Part shown: positions 54,821 through 64,000 of the stretch, one piece after another
Layout: every line of letters starts with the position of its first letter
Position numbering within the stretch: position 1 is the stretch's first letter
Source of the DNA: Actinernus sp. WN-2022
Taxonomy: Eukaryota > Cnidaria > Anthozoa > Actiniaria > Actinernidae
DNA: 64,000 nt
Reading direction: 5' to 3'
NCBI GenBank assembly: GCA_030867875.1
Contig: JAOWCC010000019.1
Span: 81,744,861-81,808,860, forward strand
Position numbers and translations under genes: made by a program
Notes under the pieces: generated by a model
Told to the model about the DNA's origin: nothing
The model's database searches: none
The model's input: only the letters and a program-made list of their open reading frames with translations

Positions 54821-55561
54821 ATGAATGAAGAAACAGAGGTCACGCGCGACATGCTTGAGAACATGAACATGTTCAACACTTTATGTTATACTAAGAAAAC
54901 AAAACAAATTACAGAGCCTGCAAGTTCACAAGTCAATGAAAAACCCCAAGAGCCTGTAGTTTTGGATCAACATATCCTTGAAACTCCAAAAGCAACATAC
55001 ACGAGTCAAATTCAAACCGGAAGAGACGGAATTCTCAGATTATTCACGAGGGTAAATTTGTTAGCCCGCAATAAGAACTCTCTCGCTGCTTTAATGACCT
55101 TGATTTGTAACATGGAGGCTGACCTAACTGATATGCGTAATGAATTCTTACTCTCGTCACATCAAAACGAAACTCAGTCATTTGGAAGACAAATTAGTGC
55201 AGCAAGATAATATATACAAGACCGAAATCAAGATGCTGTCATCGCGTATTATTGACCTAGAAGTTGAAAATGGCGAGTTGAAAGCGGATATAATAAAGCT
55301 AAGATCCGACTTTCAAACTTTAAAAACAAAATCAAGAATACAAAAAAGAAGACAAAAAAGAAGACAATGAAAGACCAAGGTCTCCAGTGTTCCGAGACTA
55401 CCCAACCTACTGAAGCTTATCAGTTTGTTCAAGAGCCATCTTTCTTACATGACAACCCGATCCCTATTCATCAGAATACATGTTCTGTGCTAAATGATGA
55501 GAGTTTACAATCACCTGACCGACAACCCACTACTAAAGAAAGGGACCATGAAGTACGGTAG
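54821..55561 (+). CDS. Unrecognised coiled-coil protein frame, possibly shifted
   Basis: An ATG-led frame at 54821-55210 (MNEETEVTRDMLENMN, then GRDGILRLFTRVNLLARNKN) overlaps a second frame (55140-55370) with a clear coiled coil (KTEIKMLSSRIIDLEVEN). A third (55367-55561) is back in the first frame. Joining them needs shifts near 55160-55200 and 55345-55366, the latter in A-rich CAAAAAAGAAG repeats. The product would be about 245 residues. I do not recognise it; a retroelement ORF1 or a host coiled-coil protein are both possible. Confidence 0.4.
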
Positions 55562-55654
55562 TACGGTTAATTCTCGGGTTCAAAACAATGAATATATATG
55601 CCTGCTCAAATGCAGTGTGTTAAACGAATAAGTAGTGTTTAAATTAAAAGGGCA

Positions 55655-55860
55655 ACATACGAGAAAAACAAAACTATTAAATTACATATATACTAGGGGA
55701 GCAGAGAATGAAAGTCACCGCGCTACCGGCCACTAAAGACTGCTAAATTCAGCTAATAATTCTTTCCTTTGGTTATTACTAAGAGGATTTCAAATGAAAG
55801 TGTATTACATCTTCAATCTCATGTGGCCCGAGTGAAAGCCCAGATGGGCACTTGTTATTA
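55655..55860 (+). repeat. Dispersed repeat, copy 2
   Basis: Matches 49570-49795 in order; the similarity starts in GAGAAAAACAAAA and ends just after AGCCCAGATGGGC. Confidence 0.88.
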
Positions 55861-56678
55861 CTCGTATTCAAGTCTACATTTTCCAAGAAGCCAATTATGG
55901 TTGAGTGTGCATTCATTCGCTATGATATAGTCGTACACAAGAATCCAACATTCCATTTCTTGTGAAAGTCCAAATAGTGGAGGCCAGCTAGGCTGCAGTA
56001 ATCTCTGGTACATAGCAATTTAGACTAAAAAATCAACTTATAAGCTCCCCAGTCTTTATGCAGATTCGTATAAAATTAACCCTTTTTTAGCTCATGGTTT
56101 GATCTAAAAACCTTCAGTTATATTTTTTATTAGGGACTCAGTGTACATGTAGGCAGGTTGATCATAGTGCATGCTAGGACCAATGGCATTGTTGTTGAAA
56201 TGCAATACAGTCTCAAGGGGTTACAATACGCTGAAATATTGATTACTATAACTTTGTACTGGTCAGAATAGGTTATCCAGTTGCATATCTCAAAGGGACT
56301 AAAATTGAAAATTATTTCTTTGAAGTGATCAATTGATATCATTATTACAACAACTTATCACAAGTTTTGCTTCTGGCTTTAATTATAATGTGATGGAGTT
56401 ATATTTGCTGTACTCTAAGAAAAGCATACTTGACATCAAAAATCCTGGAAAAATATACTGTAAAATATTTTTTATGTACTAGTGACATACAAGCCCTTCT
56501 TTCCAAATTGGATTAAGTTTCTCCATCACATTGAGGTCATTGAAGTGTTAACACAATTCATCAATCACCTGTAAAGACAATACTGAGCATGTACCCAGTT
56601 GTGCATAGCTTAATCATTAACTTCAACAGCCTCCTTTAATAAAGTCAAGAAATGTAAAAAAAATAAACTCTGATTTTT
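55861..56678. other. No gene seen
   Basis: AT-rich; short frames only. Confidence 0.35.
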
Positions 56679-56757
56679 TTAACAAGACCTGAAACAACCA
56701 TAGGGGCTGATCAAAGTCAGGACCCGGCTAGTCCACAGATCAAATTGGAATTTAGGA
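56679..56757 (-). repeat. SINE tail fragment
   Basis: ACAAGACCTGAAACAACCAT, GGGGCTGATCAAAGTCAGGA and CACAGATCAAATTGGAATTT match the SINE tail at 12800-12870. Confidence 0.8.
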
Positions 56758-57255
56758 TATTTTATCTGTTATTATACCCTTTGTTGCTGGTTTCTGAGTT
56801 GCCTCCCTGATCAGTGTTTCAGAAGGGAACACTTTATACACATACTACTAAACAGATCACAGCTTTCATGAGACTTCCCTTCAAGGTTGGAACTCCAAAT
56901 CCAAAGTAGTTGAGAATTATTTAATGCCTTCTGCAATAAATTATTGTTACTTTTCAGGGCTCCTACAGTCCTTTTGTATAATCAGTTTCATACCTTCAAT
57001 GTTAGCTCCTAATATCACCGTTATTGTATTTGTGGTGGTGGATTGTCCATATTGCATCCCTACATATCTGCCCTTCCATTCCAAGATGAATTGTAATATA
57101 CCTCCTCAATACATGAGGAGTCAACTCAGTACCATACCAAAAGCAACAGAAGTCTGTTTCCTGGGATTTTGGATGCCATCAGTCTTGGGAAAAAATATCC
57201 AGTTGTAGTCACTTTACACAGATTACAGAATTGGGATAAATCCAGGGATAAATAT
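56758..57255. other. No gene seen
   Basis: The 94-codon + strand frame at 56924-57208 is hydrophobic (CYFSGLLQSFCIISFIPSM) but has no family resemblance that I can name. Confidence 0.3.
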
Positions 57256-57386
57256 AGCCTCCTCCACAGGCAACTTGTAGTAAAGAAATCCGTGCTCACC
57301 TCAGCTCCTCACTTCGTAACACAGGAAGCCCGGTATTCTCCTGGCTTTCTTTGTTTCTTTGCTACTAGTTGCCTGTGGAGGAGGCT
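57256..57386. repeat. Foldback MITE, 131 bp
   Basis: AGCCTCCTCCACAGGCAACT is repeated inverted at 57367-57386 and symmetry continues through TAGTAAAGAAA. No frame. Confidence 0.82.
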
Positions 57387-57974
57387 AGCCTAAGGATAAA
57401 TAATCATATTATACAGTAATGGTTCGTGAAAGAACAGGAGCACTCAACAGCCAGGAATGCACGAAGGTGTTAATTTTACTATTGTTGAAACTTGATATCT
57501 CATTGGTTAAACAGAAATAAACCTCCTAAAAAATAGGAAAGAACTCTGATTTCACAATATTTTTTTAAAGAAAATGATTGAAGCAGACAATATGTAACTA
57601 TGTAAAAAGAGCGAAAGAAATCCTTTGAAATATTTTATATATGTAATATCTCTGCTTTTGTTTTAGAGTCTTTCTATTGGCTGAATTTGTTTTGGAATCA
57701 AAAACATATACACAACGAGCGCTTTCTTGCATTTTAATTTAAGAACATTAATACCACTAGTCAAGAGATCTTTAGAAAAAATTGAACCATTTTCTACATG
57801 GGATTAGTGAAATCATATTCATTTGCCACGGAACAATATTGCTCCAGTTCTTATACGGACCATTCAGTTAATGACAAAAAAAAACAGAACAAGATTACAG
57901 GTACACATAATGGGCTGAGGGACAGCCTAACAGGAATGAGCTTCCCTAAATAAGGCTAAGAGTAAATTAATGTT
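57387..57974. other. No gene seen
   Basis: AT-rich; no feature recognised. Confidence 0.35.
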
Positions 57975-58183
57975 ACAGTGCAACTACTGAAATCAAAAGT
58001 ATATATCCTAGCATATCCCATGCATTTTCTTCATTATGACGACCAAATTTGCCTTTTATCGGATCGAAGCTTGAGCAAGTCAAAATGCTATTGTCTTGTA
58101 ATCAACACTGATTGGCTCAAGTAACTGTAACTTTGATTGGCCCCTCGTTGTCTAAGTGGCCCTGGTTTCAGTAGTTGCACTGT
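57975..58183. repeat. MITE with ACAGTGCAACTACTGAAA ends
   Basis: ACAGTGCAACTACTGAAA and its complement bound 209 bp. The interior GGATCGAAGCTTGAGCAAGTC resembles the complement of 22794-22820, next to the TTAA MITE with AGTGCAACTA ends, so the two are related. Confidence 0.75.
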
Positions 58184-58208
58184 AAAGGCATGCTAATTTT
58201 TCTGATTT

Positions 58209-58359
58209 CAATTGAAGGGCTGGGTGAAAAAAGGGCATTAATAAGTGACTTGATCACATTCTAAATTTTCCTTCAATTTCTTTGTTTTCTAAGGGAGGAT
58301 TTAGAATGTGATCAAGAATCACTTACACCATTTTCAGTTTACACACAGCCCTTCAGTTG
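58209..58359. repeat. Foldback MITE, 151 bp
   Basis: CAATTGAAGGGCTG, AAGTGACTTGATCACATTCTA and their complements are arranged symmetrically over about 60 bp arms with gaps. Confidence 0.75.
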
Positions 58360-60050
58360 TTGTGCTATTGGGGAAAGCACTTCTTCAAAATTAACTTGTT
58401 TGACCAAACAGAAGAATTATTAGCTGAATTTAGCAGTCTTTAGGAGTGGCCGGTAGCAATTTATAGTAAATATTAGTAAAAATTCATACAAGGTCGGTCC
58501 CCTTGGTTCCTAATCCATGAACCAAAGTGAGCTTCCAACCCCCCCCCCCCCCCCCCCCCAACCAACCAATGGGCAACAAACAATTAATTCTGACACTTAG
58601 GTTCCCATGGATCCACCCCTGTTGGAAGCTGCTGATCCATGCATTATTTACCCATCCATTTACAACAACAACAACAAAGATTTTTTAAGGCAGCAGTCAT
58701 GATTAGGTTTTATGTAGTACAGTATGTAATCTACTAGATTTAGCCTGTATATTTATAATATATAAAATGTATATAGTGGCACCAAGGGAACTAGTACTAC
58801 TACAGTAACTACTAACAGATCAGAGGAGAGAGTCAATGTATTTAGCATGGTATTGCTATAATCGGGTACAAATTCATTTACTCTATATCTATATGACTAT
58901 ATAATTCCAGTCTACACTTGAGGGTGGTCGGCTACCAGAGATTTGGTTGCATTCTCAGTGTTGGCCTACAATTTAACATTGTGATCCAAGAAGACACAAA
59001 GCTTTTAGAACCATTTGCAGATGTCAGAGCAAAGGCATGCAGTACCAGTTCTCCCAGTTATTTTAAGGTCCTACCTGAATTTGAACTCTGACTACCTCCT
59101 GCACAACAGACTGACACTTAACCACTGCATGAGCTTACTGGTTCTGTGATGGGCCACATTTTGTTCAGATAAAATTAATCCAATTCTATTAAAATTAAAT
59201 TATAAATACATCTGAGACATTGAATAAGACAGCATGATTTTGCAGTGATTCTTTTTATGATTCCGATTTTTGGAGAGAACTGGTCGGTTATGTGAAATGA
59301 TTGGAGATACTGTAGCATGAAATTTACATTTTCCTCTGGTTCGCTTTGGCTTTTAGTTACCCTACAGACTTTTCGACGTGATTTTACAAACAAATTATTT
59401 CTCCATTTAAAAAAAAAATATCTCTGATTTCTCTCTTCTCCATCCTTACGGCTTTGTTTTCTAACTCGCCTCACTTTTCTGCTTTTTCCTAAAATTCGTT
59501 TAAGTAATTAAGATGTGCTTCAGCGACTAGTTTTATGACAATGAGTGTTTGCAGCACGTCTCTGTGTACATGTATGTCATTATGTACGCGTACATGTCTG
59601 GTTCTTTAACTTAATAAAATTTGCAGTTATCTTCTGTCTGCATTCTTCCAGAGATTGACATATATAATCATGATCAGAAGGATAACACTGGATATAAATA
59701 GACTTGGCAAAAAAGTACACTGACTATCGCAAAAAATCGACAAAGAAATGCAGATATAAACACGCAATGATTTCAACCTCACCGTACCTTTATTCATGAC
59801 CTGATAAGACACTGTTCAGTTTCCCTTTCCCTCTCAGCTTTGCTCTTGAGTTGAAGTTGAGTTTGGCTTTGTTAAAGACTTCTTATTCAGTTGTATGGCA
59901 CTGTGCAGTATATTTGAGTATACCAATCCACAGAGATTCAAATAACAGCCGTGGCGAAAGAGAAGCTTAAACGAGAAATATTTTGTCCTCCTAGAAAAAC
60001 ACTACACCTTGCCATTTCTATCGAAGAAGCCTTTGGTTTCAGCAGCAAAG
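58360..60050. other. No gene; poly(C) run and repeat scrap
   Basis: 58420-58460 is an inverted scrap of the 49.6/55.7 kb repeat and 58541-58559 is a poly(C) run. The rest has no recognised feature. Confidence 0.4.
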
Positions 60051-60122
60051 CAACATGCTAAATTCCAATTCGATATGTGTGGATTAGCTGGATCCTGGCT
60101 TTGAGTTGGATCATGCAGCCCC
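60051..60122 (+). repeat. SINE body/tail fragment
   Basis: CAACATGCTAAATTCCAATT and GGATCCTGGCTTTGA with CATGCAGCCCC match the SINE body in the sense orientation, with differences. Confidence 0.65.
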
Positions 60123-60503
60123 TTCAGGTCCGGCGTCGTGTCGTATATAAAATCACTGGCAATCTGGGTAAAAAATGCGGTCCTTCGGCTCCGACAAGAG
60201 CGGCAGTTGAAATATCCTGAGCCTGTTGGAAGGCTTTCGCACGAGTGAAGTTAAATAAAACATTAAACTGCTTACATTTGAGAGATGCGACTCCAAATTT
60301 GAGAGAAATTTCCTCGCGGGTCAACCATCTTGATTTTACTGTATTAACTTATGTAAATAAATTAACCTGGCGTTGTTGCGTGACCAGCACAGTGCAATCT
60401 GATTGGTGGTGAACTTGAAATTTAATACATGAAACGAAAAACAAACAAAAAATAACGGCCTGCAGATTAAGACTCGGTGCTGCCACAGGCAGCCCGAGTA
60501 ATT
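60120..60503 (-). mobile_element. Repeat family X, copy C
   Basis: On the - strand it starts ATTACTCGGGCTGCCTGTGG (60503) and has the same CAGATTGCACTGTGCTGGTC, an ATG-led stretch (MVDPRGNFSQIWSRISQM), GTAAGC, CCAACAGGCTCAGGATATTT and a conserved end GGAGCCGAAGGACCGCATTT. It joins directly to the SINE scrap at 60051-60122. Confidence 0.78.
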
Positions 60504-61166
60504 ACAATTGACAGGGAGTGCAAGAACTTCTGAAAATGGCTCAGTGGGTGTAATCTCAGTACCATAATGGTACTTTTTCTTTGCTGTGTTCACATACAGT
60601 TGTTTTGTTATGTTGTCTCTCTTTACTCTCAAGTTCTTAAACAGGTACTAAGTTTCACCATCATTAACTGTTTGTGAAAAGTTACCCCAAAAAACTATTT
60701 TAGCCAAACCCATTGTCTGCAATTTGTCCTTCTAAGATAGAGGTCCTGATCCAGTATTGACGGTTCGTTGTACGTCACTAAAACATTCGTGACCCTGATG
60801 AATACTTCCCGCTTTAAATAAAGTGGAATTTAACATGATAATAAGTAGAAATGATAAAGCTTACGTCGAATAATTGTCCAAATATCCAAAATACTTGAAC
60901 GAACGACTGAAAGCACATGTTATGAGCCTTCAGACTAATCAGCGGTTGTAACCATTCGCTACCAGTTTCCTCGCGGAAAAGTGGACACCATACCGACAAA
61001 AAAGCTCAAACGATCTCTGACACACCACACGCCTTCTGCCCAAATTAGTGTGCTGCTCCACTAACGCTGCGCAGCAATGAGATCGTCTCGTTACAAGTTC
61101 AAGTTCAATTCAAGTTCAATTTTATTGTAGAGTTGTAGAGATTGCGACAAACTGTGACAGGTCATT
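60504..61166. other. No gene; CAAGTTCAA simple repeat
   Basis: A short CAAGTTCAA/TTCAATT run lies at 61098-61125, like the one at 32108-32145. Nothing else recognised. Confidence 0.4.
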
Positions 61167-61350
61167 TGTAGTATATTTAGTAGCACTTCCGGCGGTCTGC
61201 ATAATTAATGTCACACGATATCACTAGTTACTTGAAATATTGTAATGTAGCTAAGGAATCAAGGCAGTCAATAAACAACCGCTTGTCTCTCGAACACGTA
61301 CTTCTCTCTCTCCCTGATTTTCACTAAATATGTATACGCGAAATACTACA
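61167..61350 (+). repeat. 5' LTR of a Gypsy-like retrotransposon
   Basis: The 184 bp segment begins TGTAGTA and ends TACTACA, with AATAAA at 61273. It directly precedes a primer-binding-like TGGTGTCAGAAG and a gag frame. The matching 3' LTR lies outside the window. Confidence 0.7.
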
Positions 61351-61362
61351 TGGTGTCAGAAG
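61351..61362 (+). promoter_or_regulatory. Primer-binding site
   Basis: TGGTGTCAGAAG immediately follows the LTR, the usual place and TGG start of a tRNA primer site. The tRNA was not assigned. Confidence 0.65.
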
Positions 61363-61457
61363 AAACTCATTCAAGCTCAGTGGACAACAACAGTTGAACA
61401 GGTTGAAAACAACAAAAAATACAACAGATCGGCCAACGCCAAAACATTACCGGAACG

Positions 61458-62360
61458 ATGAACCATATCAAAGACAAAGGTCCGGGTGAAATGGATTTCA
61501 CAAACCCGCAAAACGTTTCAGAAACCTAGAGGCGTTGGAAAAGAGGAATGCAGTACTATCTCACTGCAACATACAAGAAGAGAAGCAAGGAAGAGAAAGT
61601 CGCAATATTTGTGTGAATGATTGGCAAAGACGGCCAGGACTGAATCAAAGACGCATTTGATTTTGAAACTGATGAAGTGGAACAAGAGGTGATCACAACT
61701 GACATTCTTTTCGCTAAAATATTCGAGGCGCACTGCAAACCAAAGAAAAACCTTGTAGTGGACAGACACCGTTTCCTTACAAGAGATGGACCCAAGAGAT
61801 CAGGCTTCTGGTGAGTCGATCGACCAGTACGTAACCGATCTTAGCACTCTCACTGCATCGTGTGAATGGGGCGAGTTAAAGGACGACCTTATTTATAGCC
61901 GTATCGTAAGCGGGATCTCATCGAGAAAGGTACGCGAACGATTACTGCGTGAATCAGAAATCTCCCTGAAGCGAGCCGTCGAGATATGCCGAGTCGACGA
62001 AATGTCAAAACAACAAATAAAGTTGTTCTCTAGTGAAAGTGAAAGCAATGTGAGCGAAGTGAAGCAACGGCCCAGAAAAGTGCACAGGCCTCAAAACATA
62101 AACCAGAGCAACTCCGCTACAGCTCAACGGAAACGAGGAGAAGCATTCCACAGGGTTTTTTGCGGAGGCAAGCATACAAGGGGACAATGCCCAGCCTATG
62201 GCCGCCAGTGTAATAAGTGCAAGAAAGCAAACCATTATGCGAAGATGTGCCGTCAGAGAAGAAACAAGTTCATTCGTGTCATTCGCGGCAGCACGAGGAA
62301 GAGGAGAGCCCCGAAGATAGCCATTTCTACCTTGACACTGCAAACACTGTCAGCGTGAGA
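61458..62360 (+). pseudogene. Gypsy-like gag with zinc knuckles, degraded
   Basis: The frame from the ATG at 61458 has three stops (at 61527, 61617 and 61653) and then shifts into the frame at 61786, which reads GESIDQYVTDLSTL, a RIVSGISSRKVRERLLRE block and AVEICRVDE, the typical Gypsy gag capsid region. Two Cys-His knuckles follow at about 62158-62256: FCGGKHTRGQCP and CNKCKKANHYAKMC. Gag packages element RNA. It cannot be functional as written. Confidence 0.8.
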
Positions 62361-62655
62361 GTTGAAGCCGTTGACAGGATCCGGAAATCCGAAACGGAAC
62401 ACGTTACAAACTCGTTGAACAACCCCAAAATAGAGCTCAAGCTAGATACCGGAGCAGAAGTTAACGTCATACCGTCTACAACGTATAAGAAGACAGCAGA
62501 AAGGTCTATAGTTCAGCTCAGGCCGCCCAGAGCTCGCCTCAGTGCCTGTAACGGCGAGGACATCCCAGTGAAAGCTGTGTGCACACTGAAGTGCAAGCAC
62601 AATGACGAGCTGCATAATCTAGAGTTTTACGTCACGGACATACAGAGCGAACCGG
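62361..62655 (+). pseudogene. Gypsy-like protease region, interrupted
   Basis: After a one-frame step the sequence reads KIELKLDTGAEVNVIP, the DTGA active site of retropepsins, then LSACNGEDIPV and LEFYVTDIQSEPV. At 62655 the coding sequence is cut by the insertion at 62656-63908 and resumes at 63909. Confidence 0.78.
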
Positions 62656-63908
62656 TGGCACAGCGATTTCGCCCCCCCCCCCCCCCCCCCCCAGTGAATC
62701 CCCCCACCCCGGACGAGATCGAATTCGCCCCCCCCCCCCTCAGTGGGGCGTAATTGCTAGTGAATTGTACTCATAGTTCTTATAGAAATCGCCCCGCCTC
62801 AGAAAATAGAGGCAGTACATGTCAACGCAATGAATAAAAAGTTAAAAAAAAAATCTTTTTAAATAAAATTAAGTTTAGACCTCTTTAGCTACTATTTCTA
62901 CTACTGACTACAAAAATATGCGAGTCGGTAACACTCCTTTTCTTCGGAAGGTCATTTCAAATTCTTTCCGAATTTGAGTTAATTACACTGCTAGAAACTT
63001 TCAAAACTTACCGCCGTTTTATCTTCTCATTAGAGTAATAAGCTGTTTATCCAGAAAGGCCTTCCTAGTTTGAACTGATCTAATTACCAAATTAAAAAGT
63101 GCCGTTAGCTTAATTGAATATAGAACAAAGCACTCAAGTCGATAACGCTCCTTTATTCGCAAAGTTATTTCAAAATAGATGGATCGACGCGAGCATTACT
63201 AGTTTTGGTATTATCCGACTTGGCGGACCGTATGGTTTTCATGCATGTAAAATCATCAGGCTATTTGGCAGTTGTTTCCAAATATGAGCTCCACCGCTAC
63301 AAGCTAAGTGTAAGTTTTAAAACTTCCCGCCGTTTTCGATCTTAATTGGTTTATTAGCTTGTTTATTCAGAAAGTTTTCAATTGAAAATAGAACAAAGCA
63401 CGCGAGTCGGTTTACAACACTTCCTTTATTCGGCAAAGTCTTTTCAAAGTAGGCGGATTTACGGGTTATCAAAACCTTTAAGTATCCACAATAATTACAT
63501 CATGTACCTGTTGGCTTCAGGTAAGAAATACTAACAACTAATCATTCGAAGATTGACAAAGATTGTAGGTGAATTGCAGAATCCCTTGTCGAGTTTCTTG
63601 TTGCACAGCTCGCACGAATGAAAATTGCTGCATTTACCGTAGCTTACCAACACGAATTTTGTCAAAGGTGAAACGAAGCGTGAATTTTAAAATAGAATTG
63701 AATAATGCCTTACACATTACTGATAGCTTTTTGCATTACTATTCTCCACGTCCAATACATTACAGTAATAATAATAATAAGGAAAACATATGTATTTATA
63801 ACCTTTTAAAAGGTTGGAGGGGAGGGGGGGCGAAATCGCTAGAGGGGGGCGAGGAAAGGGAGGCGAATTCACGGGGGGGGGGGGGGGGGGGAGGGGGGCG
63901 AAATCGCT
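62656..63908. mobile_element. hAT-like insertion with G/C-run ends, 1.25 kb
   Basis: The ends CAGCGATTTCGCCCC and complement are inverted (left about 62659, right about 63915). CCGGTG before and CCGGTA after the insert look like a duplicated target. CAG-type TIRs fit hAT, though the duplication length cannot be fixed. Long C runs (62670-62692, 62731-62740) and a G run (63871-63890) lie just inside the ends. The interior (62760-63800) has no transposase frame; it has CGAGTCGGTAACACTCC-type phrases three times (62932, 63138, 63405), a weak internal repeat. Confidence 0.65.
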
Positions 63909-64000
63909 GGTACACCGGTACTCAGCATCGGAGCGTGCAAAGAATTGGGACTTGTACATTTCATGATCAGCGCCGTTTAATAATGAAGATCTTGAAACGT
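63909..64000 (+). pseudogene. Gypsy-like pol continuation at the right edge
   Basis: VLSIGACKELGLV matches the end of Gypsy retropepsins (compare xLLGxxxCxxLGLI). It directly continues the frame cut at 62655. A TAA follows, and the element runs off the window. Confidence 0.65.

Noticed and set aside
62640..62753. Proline-rich C-terminal extension of the protease frame
   Set aside because: The prolines come from C runs of the inserted hAT-like element, not from the retrotransposon.

Overview
This is eukaryotic, animal-type DNA: AT-rich, with spliced genes interrupted by long introns and with most of the length made of transposable elements. A tRNA-derived SINE family, Penelope-like elements, THAP/DDE transposons and a CR1/L2-type LINE together suggest a cnidarian, most likely an anthozoan such as a stony coral. 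That placement is inference from repeat types I recognise, not a database result.

Only two host genes can be supported. The first is a bHLH transcription factor reading frame that enters from the left edge (3-1146, + strand) and is broken by one stop codon and one single-base shift. The second is the first half of an SLC22-type organic ion transporter on the - strand, whose four exons (22162-21875, 20806-20578, 15624-15426, 10799-10572) join in perfect phase. Its remaining exons were not found.

Left third (1.5-32 kb): a dispersed 1 kb repeat occurs intact at 1.5-2.4 kb and again at 5.8-10.5 kb. The second copy is split by a head-to-head Penelope-like pair, which is itself split by a TTAA-flanked transposon, and also by a separate 0.7 kb TIR element holding a nested element. 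The transporter introns hold a LINE fragment, SINEs, several TIR elements and a 971 bp element with long TIRs and a 9 bp target duplication that carries a RecQ-type helicase fragment. At 26.7-32 kb lie another Penelope-like element with hammerhead-ribozyme-like motifs, tandem repeats and a 56 bp minisatellite.

Middle (32-49 kb): an almost complete LINE on the - strand (32.2-37.2 kb), with ORF1, a PHD finger, an APE endonuclease and a reverse transcriptase, is broken by single-base shifts, most of them in T runs. At 44.7-49.07 kb sits an apparently intact two-gene DNA transposon. A SWIM/YqaJ-nuclease gene (+) and a THAP/DDE transposase gene (-) converge between inverted repeats of about 170 bp. 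It fits the known PIF/ISL2EU type of element and is the most complete mobile system in the window.

Right (49-64 kb): mostly non-coding, with many small foldback elements, two regions built from repeated CCGGGAAAGCCC-like phrases, a coiled-coil reading frame of unknown origin (54.8-55.6 kb), and a degraded Gypsy-like LTR retrotransposon starting at 61167. That retrotransposon is cut in its protease region by a hAT-like insertion and runs off the right edge.
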